In this document: piece after piece, positions 45,998-53,282 of the stretch
Layout: each line of letters begins with the position of its first letter
How positions within the stretch are numbered: the stretch's first letter is position 1
Assembly (NCBI RefSeq): GCF_000970285.1
Contig: NZ_CP009516.1
Coordinates: 1,839,036-1,903,035 of the forward strand
Direction of reading: 5' to 3'
Length of the DNA: 64,000 bases
Origin: Methanosarcina horonobensis HB-1 = JCM 15518
Lineage (GTDB): Archaea > Halobacteriota > Methanosarcinia > Methanosarcinales > Methanosarcinaceae
Program-made: the position numbers and the translations under genes
The notes under the pieces: generated by a model
The model's database searches: none
Told to the model about the DNA's origin: nothing
Seen by the model: only the letters and a program-made list of their open reading frames with translations

Positions 45998-47461
45998 ATG
46001 GAGAAGAAAAGCCTCTTGATCCTGGGAACCGCCTCTCATGTTGGGAAAAGTTCAGTCGTGACTGCCATATGCAGGATCCTGTCCAGAAGCTACAGGGTTG
46101 CTCCTTTTAAGGCCCAGAACATGAGCCTGAACTCATGGATCACAAAGGACGGAAAGGAAATAGGAATTGCACAGGCAATCCAGGCAAAAGCCGCAGGTAC
46201 AGAACCTACTGCAGATATGAATCCTGTCCTCCTGAAGCCAAAAGGGGATTGTGTTTCCCAGGTAATCCTGCTGGGTGAACCCTATGCTGACAAGAGCGCA
46301 GGCCAGTATTACGATTCCATTGAAGAGATGCATGCAGTCCTTAAAGGAGCTCTGGAAAGGCTCTGGAAAGAACACGACATTATCGTTATGGAAGGAGCCG
46401 GAGGGGCTGCAGAGATCAACCTCTATGAAAGGGATATTGTAAATGTAGGTACTGCCAGACTCACTCAGGCCCCGATAATTCTTGTAGGCGATATTGAAAG
46501 GGGAGGCGTGTTTGCAAGCCTTTACGGCACGGTTGCCCTTCTGCCTGAAGATGTGAGAAAAAACGTCAAAGGATTCATAATCAACAAGTTCAGGGGTGAC
46601 ATCGAAATCCTGAGACCTGGACTCAAGCAGCTTGAAGAAAAAACCGGGATACCTGTACTTGGAGTCCTTCCTCATTTCAAGCTCCGCATTCCCTCAGAGG
46701 ACTCGGTATCACTCGGGGATAAAGAAGGAGAGGGCTCAAAAGCGGAAAAAGAAATCGAAATTGCAGTAATCCGCCTTCCCAGAATCTCAAACTTCACGGA
46801 TTTCGAACCCCTTGAGGGACTCGTGAAAGTCCGGTACGTAGACATTGACGAGGATCTCGGAAGCCCTGATGCGATCATGATTCCCGGCACGAAGAACACG
46901 GTAAATGACCTTCTCGACCTCAGGGCAAGCAGGATGGATAAAAAAATCCAGGCATTCAAAGGAAAAATCCCTATCTTCGGGATCTGCGGCGGCTATCAGA
47001 TGCTTGGCAGGACTATTTTTGACTCCGGAGTGGAGAATGGAGTCGAAGCTGAGTTTGAGGGTCTCGGGCTTCTGGATATAGGGACAAGGTTCGGAGATTA
47101 TAAAAAGAGGACGGTTCAGGTAACAAAGAAAGTTAAAGGACACGGTCCTATCCTGAAACCCATAGACGGTGAAGAGATAAAAGGTTATGAGATCCACATG
47201 GGAGTTACTGATTCAAACCGCACCGTTTTCGGAGACGATGGAGCCATTGATGAGAACGGCCTCGTAATTGGCACGTACCTTCATGGGCTCTTTGATAACA
47301 GGAATGTAAGAAATGCCCTTGTTCAGTATCTCTATGAGAAGAAGGGGTTAGAATACATGCCTGAAGAGATCATAAGTGAAAATGATGCCTATGAAGAACT
47401 CGCAAATGTGGTTGAGCAAAATATCGATATTGAAAAGCTCTACGAGATTGCAGGAGTCTGA
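45998..47461 (+). CDS. cobQ: cobyric acid synthase
   Basis: 487 residues from ATG 45998, the start that leaves proper spacing to AGAAGGT; two upstream Met codons are in frame. The dethiobiotin-synthase-like N-domain has P-loop GTASHVGKSSVV and PFKAQNMSLNSW. The C-terminal glutaminase has Cys in IFGICGGYQMLG and His in IGTYLHGLFDN. It amidates four carboxylates of adenosylcobyrinic acid diamide, using glutamine and ATP, to make cobamide cofactors, which the corrinoid proteins such as MtbC require. No other cob/cbi gene is adjacent. Confidence 0.95.
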   Translation: MEKKSLLILGTASHVGKSSVVTAICRILSRSYRVAPFKAQNMSLNSWITKDGKEIGIAQAIQAKAAGTEPTADMNPVLLKPKGDCVSQVILLGEPYADKSAGQYYDSIEEMHAVLKGALERLWKEHDIIVMEGAGGAAEINLYERDIVNVGTARLTQAPIILVGDIERGGVFASLYGTVALLPEDVRKNVKGFIINKFRGDIEILRPGLKQLEEKTGIPVLGVLPHFKLRIPSEDSVSLGDKEGEGSKAEKEIEIAVIRLPRISNFTDFEPLEGLVKVRYVDIDEDLGSPDAIMIPGTKNTVNDLLDLRASRMDKKIQAFKGKIPIFGICGGYQMLGRTIFDSGVENGVEAEFEGLGLLDIGTRFGDYKKRTVQVTKKVKGHGPILKPIDGEEIKGYEIHMGVTDSNRTVFGDDGAIDENGLVIGTYLHGLFDNRNVRNALVQYLYEKKGLEYMPEEIISENDAYEELANVVEQNIDIEKLYEIAGV

Positions 47462-47488
47462 GTAAATACCAGGCCGAAAATCAAATTG

Positions 47489-47540
47489 CGGGCGGCCACC
47501 CCACCCTAAAGGATGGGGTATGCTTCGGGCCGCCCGCCCG
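47489..47540. repeat. nested GC-rich hairpin, IS200/605-type end sequence inside a palindrome
   Basis: Outer arms GGGCGGCC and GGGCCGCCC surround an inner hairpin ACCCCACCCTAAAGGATGGGGT. The inner part resembles one at 48147-48173 and matches the ends of archaeal IS200/IS605-type elements. It also lies just after cobQ and could terminate transcription. Confidence 0.6.
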
Positions 47541-47553
47541 GTTGTTCTGGTAA

Positions 47554-48016
47554 TTAGAAATCATCAAGTCTTCTTTGCTTGGATCTCATGAACCTATGCA
47601 ATCGAGACTCTTCACTCGGTTTTCCTTGCGATTCTTTAATGTAATGCTTAATTGTATCAGCAGTTACGTTTCCAACGGATCGATAGAACTTTCCACTTGA
47701 CCATAGATTTCCACCCCAATATCGTTTTTTAAGATCAGGATGAAGCTTGAATAAGCTGTAAGAACTACCTCCTTTCAAATACTGAATTACCTCTGACAGA
47801 GAATTACTTGGATGAAATTCAAGAAACAAATGAACATGATCATCTACTACTTCCATTGCATGTATTTTGTAGCCATTTTTAGCACAAATTATACTGAGAA
47901 TCAACTCGCAATCCTTTTTAATTCTCTTATTGTAGAATATATTGTATCGACTTAGGCACCAACACGATGTGGTAAGTAATCTGACCATAGCCATGGCTAA
48001 AACTGCGTAATTCCAA
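47554..48016 (-). pseudogene. tnpA: IS200/IS605-family transposase TnpA, frameshifted near N-terminus
   Basis: The HUH motif (DDHVHLFLEF) and the catalytic Tyr helix (IKHYIKESQGKPSEE) are intact in the 146-residue frame, but its first 15 residues are unnatural. The expected start is in another frame: LELRSFSHGYGQITYHIVLVPK (TTG at 48014-48016), followed by RYNIFYNKRIKKDC in the main frame. A one- or two-base change at about 47952 separates them. Imperfect hairpins at about 48035-48072 (GGCACCA...TGGTGCC) may mark the left end. Confidence 0.7.
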
Positions 48017-48130
48017 CTTATATCACATCCTAGCCAAAGGTGGCTGGCACCACCTCTGGTTATGGTGCCAAAAAAACCTTATTTTACAAAAAAAGTGAGG
48101 ATTTAGATAATTAAAGTGAAAAAACGAAGA

Positions 48131-48186
48131 GGCGAGGGTTCACTTCATCCCCGACCTGAAGGACGGGGTATTCGTGACCCTCTGCG
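48131..48186. repeat. second nested hairpin of IS200/605-end type
   Basis: GAGGGTTCAC and GTGACCCTC form the outer stem; CCCCGACCTGAAGGACGGGG is the inner hairpin, followed by TATTCG. It has the same inner design and orientation as the structure at 47489-47540, but different outer arms, so the inner unit appears to have been placed into two different palindromes. Confidence 0.6.
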
Positions 48187-48194
48187 CTCCATTA

Positions 48195-48537
48195 GTAATA
48201 AAATATTAGAAAAGTGATTATAGACATTAAAACATTTTACATCGACTTATTTTTTGTTTCTAAACAATTTTTGACATAATTAATTTAAAATAAATTACGT
48301 TACTAGTATATTATGGAGTTAGGAAGTCTAAATGGGAAGTGGGAGTAGGTAACTACAACCACCAAAAGAAATACCTGGATGTCGCTGATCTTTCTTCGAA
48401 TCGACTATGTTCGGGGGAGCATGATATTCGAAGAGACTGTATTGGGGGATACAGTAAAAAACAGCGACTCTGGGTTTCTTCTTACGCTACTATTTTATTT
48501 CTGTCGATAATTTTACAGGCTCATTGAGCCTGTCTTC
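48195..48537 (+). ncRNA. diverged repeat R1, copy A (candidate structured transcript)
   Basis: The first ~140 bases match copy B (48736 on) closely, including GAAAAGTGATTATAG, TTATTTTTTGTTT, ACAATTTTTGA and GTATATTATGGAGTTAGGAAG. Further on both contain GAAGAGACTGTAT and an ATACAG partner (hairpin arms at 48437-48442 and 48449-48454). It ends in CAGGCTC-ATT-GAGCCTG (48516-48532), a terminator-like hairpin. The ATG in ATGGAGTTAGGAAG opens only an 11-codon frame here, so a protein is unlikely. Confidence 0.45.
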
Positions 48538-48584
48538 CTCCCACTCAGTTAAATTTCTAGTATGCAAGCCTCTAAACTCAAAGC

Positions 48585-48690
48585 CATCAGACTGCAATGT
48601 CCTTTCTCGTATCTATTCCGGGGCTACTCCCGGAACAGAATAATCCTCATTCCTTTCTTTTTTCCGGAGCTTCGCGTGCTCCGCAGCCCG
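48585..48690. repeat. diverged repeat R2, copy A
   Basis: ATTCCGGGGCTACTCCCGG followed by a CAGAA word, TCATTCCTTTCTTTTTTCCGG and TGCTCCGCA. The same order of words appears at 49660-49757. The region has short GC-rich palindromes (CGGGGCTACTCCCGG) in AT-rich DNA. Confidence 0.55.
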
Positions 48691-48735
48691 TCTGCTGAAA
48701 AAGGGAGTTCTATCTTTTTGTTCGATTCCCGGAGT

Positions 48736-49020
48736 ATAAATAAAATATTGGAAAAGTGATTATAGGCGTTAAATCTTTTTGTATTAAGTTATTTTTTGTT
48801 TAAAAACAATTTTTGATATAATTTATTTAATATAATTTGTTCTTTTAGTATATTATGGAGTTAGGAAGTAAAACTGTGTTTGTTCTCTACTCCAATAAGA
48901 ACTATCTAGGGCACTATCTTCTTCCACCAAGTCGAAGAGACTGTATTAGAAAAAAAGAAAAATACAGCGCTTCTAGGCTTCTTATATTTTTATACTTTTG
49001 TACAAGGGGAGGATTAAACA
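48736..49020 (+). ncRNA. diverged repeat R1, copy B (candidate structured transcript)
   Basis: Aligns with copy A over the promoter-like AT-rich first part and again over GAAGAGACTGTATT...AATACAGCGCTTC, where GAAG/CTTC and CTGTATT/AATACAG form a two-step stem with an A-rich loop (48934-48980). A 63-codon frame from ATG 48855 crosses it, but copy A does not preserve that frame, which argues for RNA rather than protein. A GGGAGG-type site at about 49009 precedes a tiny frame MDKEIKIE. Confidence 0.45.
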
Positions 49021-49200
49021 TGGACAAAGAAATAAAGATAGAATAATACTCAAATGCTTCATGGTCATATATTTGAGATTTGGGAATTTATAACTGAAGA
49101 ACAAAAAAACTTTTTATTATTTTCTGATGTCTTCCAATCTTGAGCATGACAAATAGTTAAGCACTAGTTACTTGTTTATTAAATAAACGGGGGAATAAAT

Positions 49201-49365
49201 ATAGTTGATTTGATAGGACTTGCTGTAGTACTTTTAGTATTAGCGTTAGTTGCGTATATACTGGGTGCACGAGGAATCGCCGGTTTCTCAATGGAAATTG
49301 CAAAGTGGCTCATTATAATTTTTCTGATACTTGCTGTTATATCGTTTTTATATGGACGCTTTTGA
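49201..49365 (+). CDS. DUF1328/UPF0391 small membrane protein with ATA start
   Basis: 54 residues: [38 protein letters not shown] and [15 protein letters not shown]. Two transmembrane helices around a GARGIAG turn are the full signature of the DUF1328 family, usually about 55 residues. The frame has no ATG at its beginning. A GGGGG ribosome site (about 49190-49194) lies six to seven bases before ATA 49201, which aligns with the family's start. TTG 49210 is the only other option, but it is too far from the site. Function unknown; the family is often stress-related. Confidence 0.7.
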   Translation: MVDLIGLAVVLLVLALVAYILGARGIAGFSMEIAKWLIIIFLILAVISFLYGRF

Positions 49366-49847
49366 CAATAAGCAAAAGAAGGTGTTATGTGCAATTAAAT
49401 TCCTCATTCTAAATACCTTTTCTTTTTTATTATTCTTCGGCTAATTCTATCATATTACATTTTTCTATACTCCCTGTTGAAATAGTATGTTTCAATGTAA
49501 GATACCTCGCCCACCTGAGATATGCACTCAGGCGAGTTTAACCCTCTAACCACCTCTTTTTTTGTAATCATTTGCAGCCCTTCTGAGCAATTCTCCTTCT
49601 ATCCCATACAACCCTGCTCAAAGTCCTGACCTCTCAGCCAGCCCACTACAAAGTGCCATCACAGTTCTAATCCCGGCATAATTATCCGGGGCTTTCACCT
49701 GGAGCAGAACATCCTGCATTCATTCCTTTCTTTTTTCCGGGTGCTCCGCAAAATCCCGGTACGGCTGTAAAATCAAAACCGGATGACTGCGTGCATGGTA
49801 GAAAAATCGGGAAAAGGCTTTTAGCTGATGCGCGATGATGTCCAATT
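49366..49847. repeat. intergenic with hairpin and repeat R2 copy B
   Basis: A hairpin CTCGC...GCGAG with inner CTGAG/CTCAG spans 49506-49536 and may terminate the DUF1328 transcript. From 49660 to 49757 lies the second copy of R2 (ATCCGGGGCT, CAGAACATCCTGCATTCAT, TTTTTTCCGG, TGCTCCGCA). No gene supported. Confidence 0.5.
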
Positions 49848-50257
49848 ATGCACAATTACGATGATTACCTTGACCCATATACCCACGAATCATATGGCAT
49901 CCAGCCTGAACAGCCTGCCAGTAACAGCCCACAGAAAAAAGCCGGAATGGGCAAAACAGCGGTAAGCCTCATTCGCGTAGCGGTCATTATGATTATAGGC
50001 GTGACCATCTTTGCAGCTGTACCCGATACAACATCCAGCATGGCTGCCGGTGGAGTCACAATTCATATCACAGAAAATCCCCTTGACGGTGACATTATAA
50101 CGCTGGAGGATGATGTTTTTGAGTTCGATTTCGGGGATGGTGTTGCAAACGGTCATATCCCGGTACAGATTGCAGGCACTGCGCAGGGCATAGCTAACAA
50201 TCTCAAATATGTATTAGTAGAACAGGATATCCCGCTAAATAAGAGTCCTCTGGAGTC
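49848..50257 (+). pseudogene. virus- or archaellin-like structural protein fragment
   Basis: The frame runs on to 50483, but only the first ~136 residues look natural. Residues ~38-58 are a hydrophobic segment (TAVSLIRVAVIMIIGVTIFA), followed by ITENPLDGDIITLEDDVFEF and GHIPVQIAGTAQGIANNLKY. The latter is the pattern of a beta-sandwich domain common in tailed-virus baseplate or fibre proteins. Beyond about 50250 the frame is only the complement of a minus-strand gene, so the original C-terminus was replaced. Origin from an integrated virus is inference. Confidence 0.5.
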
Positions 50258-50488
50258 TCAGTCTCCCGATTCTTTCAACATCCGCAACAGTTCTTCTTCC
50301 TCTTCGATTATCTTTCTAAAAAATTGTTTCCGCTCTTCGGTCACAGGAGCGCTTATTTCTTCCATACTCCGAGAATTAGGGAACATCGGCTTGTATACCA
50401 TTTTGCAACCACCTACAGGCTCTATTGACAATCCGGCTATAATCCCTTCGTCCATCCAATACGGCTCTCCAGACAGCCTGTAACTCAC
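50258..50488 (-). CDS. hypothetical 76-residue protein, possibly of proviral origin
   Basis: GTG start with AAGGA immediately before it. The sequence is compact and acidic: SYRLSGEPYWMDEGIIAGLS, KMVYKPMFPNSRSMEEISAP, and a Glu-rich helix (RKQFFRKIIEEEEELLRMLK). It is head-on with the virus-like fragment. No family recognised. The clear amphipathic C-terminal helix makes this the more credible strand. Confidence 0.5.
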   Translation of the reverse strand: MSYRLSGEPYWMDEGIIAGLSIEPVGGCKMVYKPMFPNSRSMEEISAPVTEERKQFFRKIIEEEEELLRMLKESGD

Positions 50489-50580
50489 TCCTTGGTTCTA
50501 TTTTTGGGTGCTTCGCAGCAAATTACATAGATACTTTCTAAACTTATTGAGTTCTGCGAGAAAACGCAGGAATGTGAAAA

Positions 50581-51099
50581 ATGGTAGAAAAAATAAACCC
50601 TGAAAAGGTACTTGCAGTTCTAACAGAAAACCCTAAGAGTCAGTCAGAAATAGCACGGGAATTGAACTGCTACCGGGGAACACCTCGCAGACATCTTCAG
50701 CGGTTGGAAGCATTCGACGCAGCCCGATTGACAGATAATGGATGTGTACGAACCGGTACGGCATATGTAGCGCAACAACTCGCAACAGGTGCTCCGCAGG
50801 ATATGTCCGATGAGGATATCATCGCTAATGCTTTGAAGCATTGCGAGTGGCTTGATTCCGGTGAAAGCCTGCTTGACAGCGTGCAATGGGCGATTGCCGA
50901 GCACGGTAGCAGCCTATGTTATCACATTGACAACATGATCACGTGCCTTGATGACGAAGACGAAAAAAGCGTACATGTTTTGTGGTGGGCTACAAAGAGC
51001 TGCGAGAGTCTGCGGAGCATGCTGACCTGCACCTCAAAGCGATCAAGTACCTTCGAGCGTACAAAAAAGCGTTGGAACTGAAAAAAGGCGGTGAGTAAT
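50581..51099 (+). pseudogene. helix-turn-helix protein with frameshift in the C-terminal part
   Basis: The N-terminus is a winged helix (KVLAVLTENPKSQSEIAREL, then RRHLQRLEAFDAARLTDNGC). At GACGAAAAAAGC (~50955) the coding signal passes to the -1 frame, which continues with TCFVVGYKELRESAEHADLH and LKAIKYLRAYKKALELKKGG to TAA 51097-51099. Staying in the first frame gives an improbable Ser/Thr/Arg tail ending at 51081. Either an A was lost from an A-run or -1 slippage occurs on A6G. Probably the regulator of a resident virus or plasmid. Confidence 0.55.
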
Positions 51100-51225
51100 A
51101 TGCAGATCATGAAGTTTCTGAACGAAGAACCTGTTGAGCTGTATGACTCCATCGAAGACCTACTTGCGGAGCACCCTGCATCCAAGCCTGTATTTCAATC
51201 CTCACCCGTAAGGGTGACTTGGTAA
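51100..51225 (+). CDS. short hypothetical protein, probably truncated
   Basis: 41 codons: MQIMKFLNEEPVELYDSIED, LLAEHPASKPVFQSS and VRVTW. It begins directly after the stop of the frameshifted HTH gene, within its natural operon distance. The last residues are read from a hairpin (TCACCC-GTAA-GGGTGA), so the original 3' end was probably replaced by other DNA. No family recognised. Confidence 0.4.
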   Translation: MQIMKFLNEEPVELYDSIEDLLAEHPASKPVFQSSPVRVTW

Positions 51226-51437
51226 TGAAGCTTACTCGCATTCCCATATCTATTCTCAGGTTATAAGAGAGTTCTGCCTTAGTAGCATATCCTGTTATTT
51301 TTACTTTGTCGCTTCATAACATTTGCTACTTCCGATAAACTTCCGTATAATCTGTATATAAATTCCTATAAGCTCACGATGGCAGACGATGCTGGATTTA
51401 GAAAAGTATATATAAAGCTCAGGATAGAGCCAAATTC

Positions 51438-51728
51438 ATGGCGATAATATACATTGGGCAGAAACTCGGAAGTATTGACAGAATCCGGAAACATGTAGAC
51501 ATGCGCGTACCGCGTAGCGCCGGATGCGTCACATTTCTCAGGGACGGTTTGGTCGTGGAAGTGGTCAATACCAGCAGTATGCGTGAGACTGTGTATGAGC
51601 GGGTTTGCGGCTGGCGAAATGTGCATATCCATGCTCGGCTGGACTATGCGGATCAGGTGGAGATCTGCGAGGGTACTGTCGAAGGTGATGTACAGTATCC
51701 GAAAAATGAGACATATTGTGCGTATTGA
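51438..51728 (+). CDS. hypothetical 96-residue protein of accessory region
   Basis: Opens MAIIYIGQKLGSIDRIRKHV and ends EGDVQYPKNETYCAY. It looks like a small mixed alpha/beta protein (SAGCVTFLRDGLVVEVVNTS, VCGWRNVHIHARLDYADQVE). Codon use is slightly richer in G+C than the nearby chromosome, as for the HTH gene before it, which suggests shared foreign origin. No recognised motif. Confidence 0.45.
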   Translation: MAIIYIGQKLGSIDRIRKHVDMRVPRSAGCVTFLRDGLVVEVVNTSSMRETVYERVCGWRNVHIHARLDYADQVEICEGTVEGDVQYPKNETYCAY

Positions 51729-51797
51729 TGCCCAAACTTGGGTCTTACTCTTTTTATCACATTAAGGTGTAGCCGATACCGATTTGTACATATCCCG

Positions 51798-52028
51798 TCA
51801 GCAAGAATGAAAACCAATTAGTGTTGGCTTTGCGCGAGTTATTGCTCGGTTACATGGAAGAATAACAACAATTACACTGAGCAGGATAGTAAGAATAAGA
51901 ATTTCATCAAAAAGTTTCCCAGCAGGTGTATCTGCTTCAAATATTATCGTATATAACGTGTTTCTCCAATCATTATCAGGTGGTCTATTTTGCGGGTTAT
52001 CTTTAACTGAACCAGGCATTGTTAACAT
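51798..52028 (-). pseudogene. N-terminal remnant of a voltage-gated-type ion channel
   Basis: DWRNTLYTIIFEADTPAGKL followed by FDEILILTILLSVIVVIL is the N-terminal cytoplasmic segment and S1 helix of prokaryotic Kv-type ion-transport proteins. After residue ~58 the sequence (PCNRAITRAKPTLIGFHSC) no longer fits, and the remaining helices, pore and voltage sensor are absent. The gene is thus broken within S1. Confidence 0.6.
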
Positions 52029-52454
52029 CCATCATGCATAAGAGTTTAATACGAAATCCAAGTTTCCGCAGATGTGGTCGTGGTACAGAATCTTTGAAAG
52101 CAGTTACATCAACCTATGTTTCAAAGAGTAATTAATATTTTTCTTGCAGAATCTAATATCACGGGTATTTAATATCATCACTAGCGCAGTAGCTAATACA
52201 ATAACTAAAATTATAGTTTAATAATTTAAGTTTTTGACCTGTTCTCCAGTGTGGAATAGTTCGAGTTTTTCTTTACTTCTTCTGCTTTCGTTTTCATGAA
52301 GATTCTTCTATCAGCATAGCCCTTACAGGAAAAGTTGCCAGGATGAAACATGTCTATAAATATAAAGAAAGTGATATGTATCCTGTACTTATATAAAATC
52401 TCAATATATCTGGTTTCTGTGAGGATTTTCAGCTTTGTTTGAAGAGATGTTCTT
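52029..52454. other. AT-rich intergenic, no gene seen
   Basis: Holds no convincing frame; a minus-strand open stretch (52226-52489) is without ribosome site and has an unlikely composition. Promoter for the following operon is expected here (e.g. TATAAATATAAAG at about 52354-52366). Confidence 0.4.
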
Positions 52455-52676
52455 ATGAATAGTAGCACAGCACTGAAAAATCTTGGCATAGGACTGGCAG
52501 TAACCGGCTTTGTCTTGCTGCTAGGATATGGACTCTATAACTTTTTCGCTGTAGAGTCCGACCTGGTACTTAAAGTATCTATTGGAGCAATTGTAGCAGG
52601 TATACTACTGGTATTATTGACATTGATAAAAGAAAAGATGAGTGTTGAGGACAAGGGAACTGAAAGAAGATACTAG
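52455..52676 (+). CDS. small two-helix membrane protein
   Basis: 73 residues with two hydrophobic helices (LGIGLAVTGFVLLLGYGLYN and LVLKVSIGAIVAGILLVLLT) and a charged tail (IKEKMSVEDKGTERRY). It precedes the YbjQ-family gene by eight bases, and that gene's GGTGAG ribosome site overlaps the end, so the two are co-transcribed. It may anchor the YbjQ-like protein at the membrane; that is inference. Confidence 0.7.
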   Translation: MNSSTALKNLGIGLAVTGFVLLLGYGLYNFFAVESDLVLKVSIGAIVAGILLVLLTLIKEKMSVEDKGTERRY

Positions 52677-52684
52677 GTGAGAGT

Positions 52685-53008
52685 ATGATAATCGCAACCA
52701 CGGATACAATAGCAGGAAAAGAGATTATACACACCCTTGGAATGGCTCGCGGCAGTACCATTCAGGCCAAGCATATTGGTAAGGATATTATGTCAGGTTT
52801 GCGCAGCGTCGTAGGGGGAGAACTGACAGAATACTCGGAGATGCTTGAAGAGGCACGGGAGAAAGCAATCAACCGCATGGTTGAGGATGCAGAAAAAATG
52901 GGAGCTGATGCCGTGATAAATGTCAGGTTCATGACTTCCATGGTAATGGCAGGGGCAGCCGAGATACTTGCATACGGAACAGCTGTTAATATAAGGGACA
53001 AGGAATAA
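52685..53008 (+). CDS. YbjQ/UPF0145 family protein
   Basis: 107 residues with the full family pattern: MIIATTDTIAGKEIIHTLGM, a VVGGELTEYSEMLEEAREKA helix, MGADAVINVRFMTSMVMAGA and AYGTAVNI. Members form ring-shaped pentamers; proposed metal binding is not proven. ATG 52685 follows GGTGAG. Partner of the preceding membrane protein. Confidence 0.88.
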   Translation: MIIATTDTIAGKEIIHTLGMARGSTIQAKHIGKDIMSGLRSVVGGELTEYSEMLEEAREKAINRMVEDAEKMGADAVINVRFMTSMVMAGAAEILAYGTAVNIRDKE

Positions 53009-53203
53009 TCAAAGAATAAGGAATAATTAAAGAATAGTGATTGAGCCAGGGAGTCTCACTGCTTTGCAGTTAACGATATCTTGACCTGTTTATCTCTTTC
53101 AATTTTACAATATCGTGGCGGTTTATCTGCTGCTCTGGTTTATATATTGTTTTTACTTCCTGCTCGTCTTTTGAGAAAGTTAAAAGGAGAAAGTTAGTTT
53201 TTG

Positions 53204-53242
53204 CAGGGCCCTGCTTTGTGACAGGCAGAGCCCTGACTTTTT
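53204..53242 (+). terminator. terminator-like hairpin after the YbjQ operon
   Basis: CAGGGC (53204-53209) pairs with GCCCTG (53230-53235), the stem continuing through TGC/GCA after a two-base bulge, and T5 follows. It points in the plus direction between the convergent YbjQ and glutamine synthetase genes. Confidence 0.65.
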
Positions 53243-53282
53243 CATGAAAAAAGGAATCCGGTTTGTTTGAAATCTTTAGATA

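Noticed and set aside
48855-49046. 63-residue protein MELGSKTVFVLYSNKNYLGH...
   Set aside because: The homologous copy at 48313 keeps the ATG context but stops after 11 codons, so the frame is not preserved. No ribosome site precedes it.
50258-50483. C-terminal 75 residues of the virus-like structural protein on the plus strand
   Set aside because: This part is the complement of the minus-strand acidic gene (Glu-rich helix read as Ser-rich), so the plus-strand frame is coincidental there.
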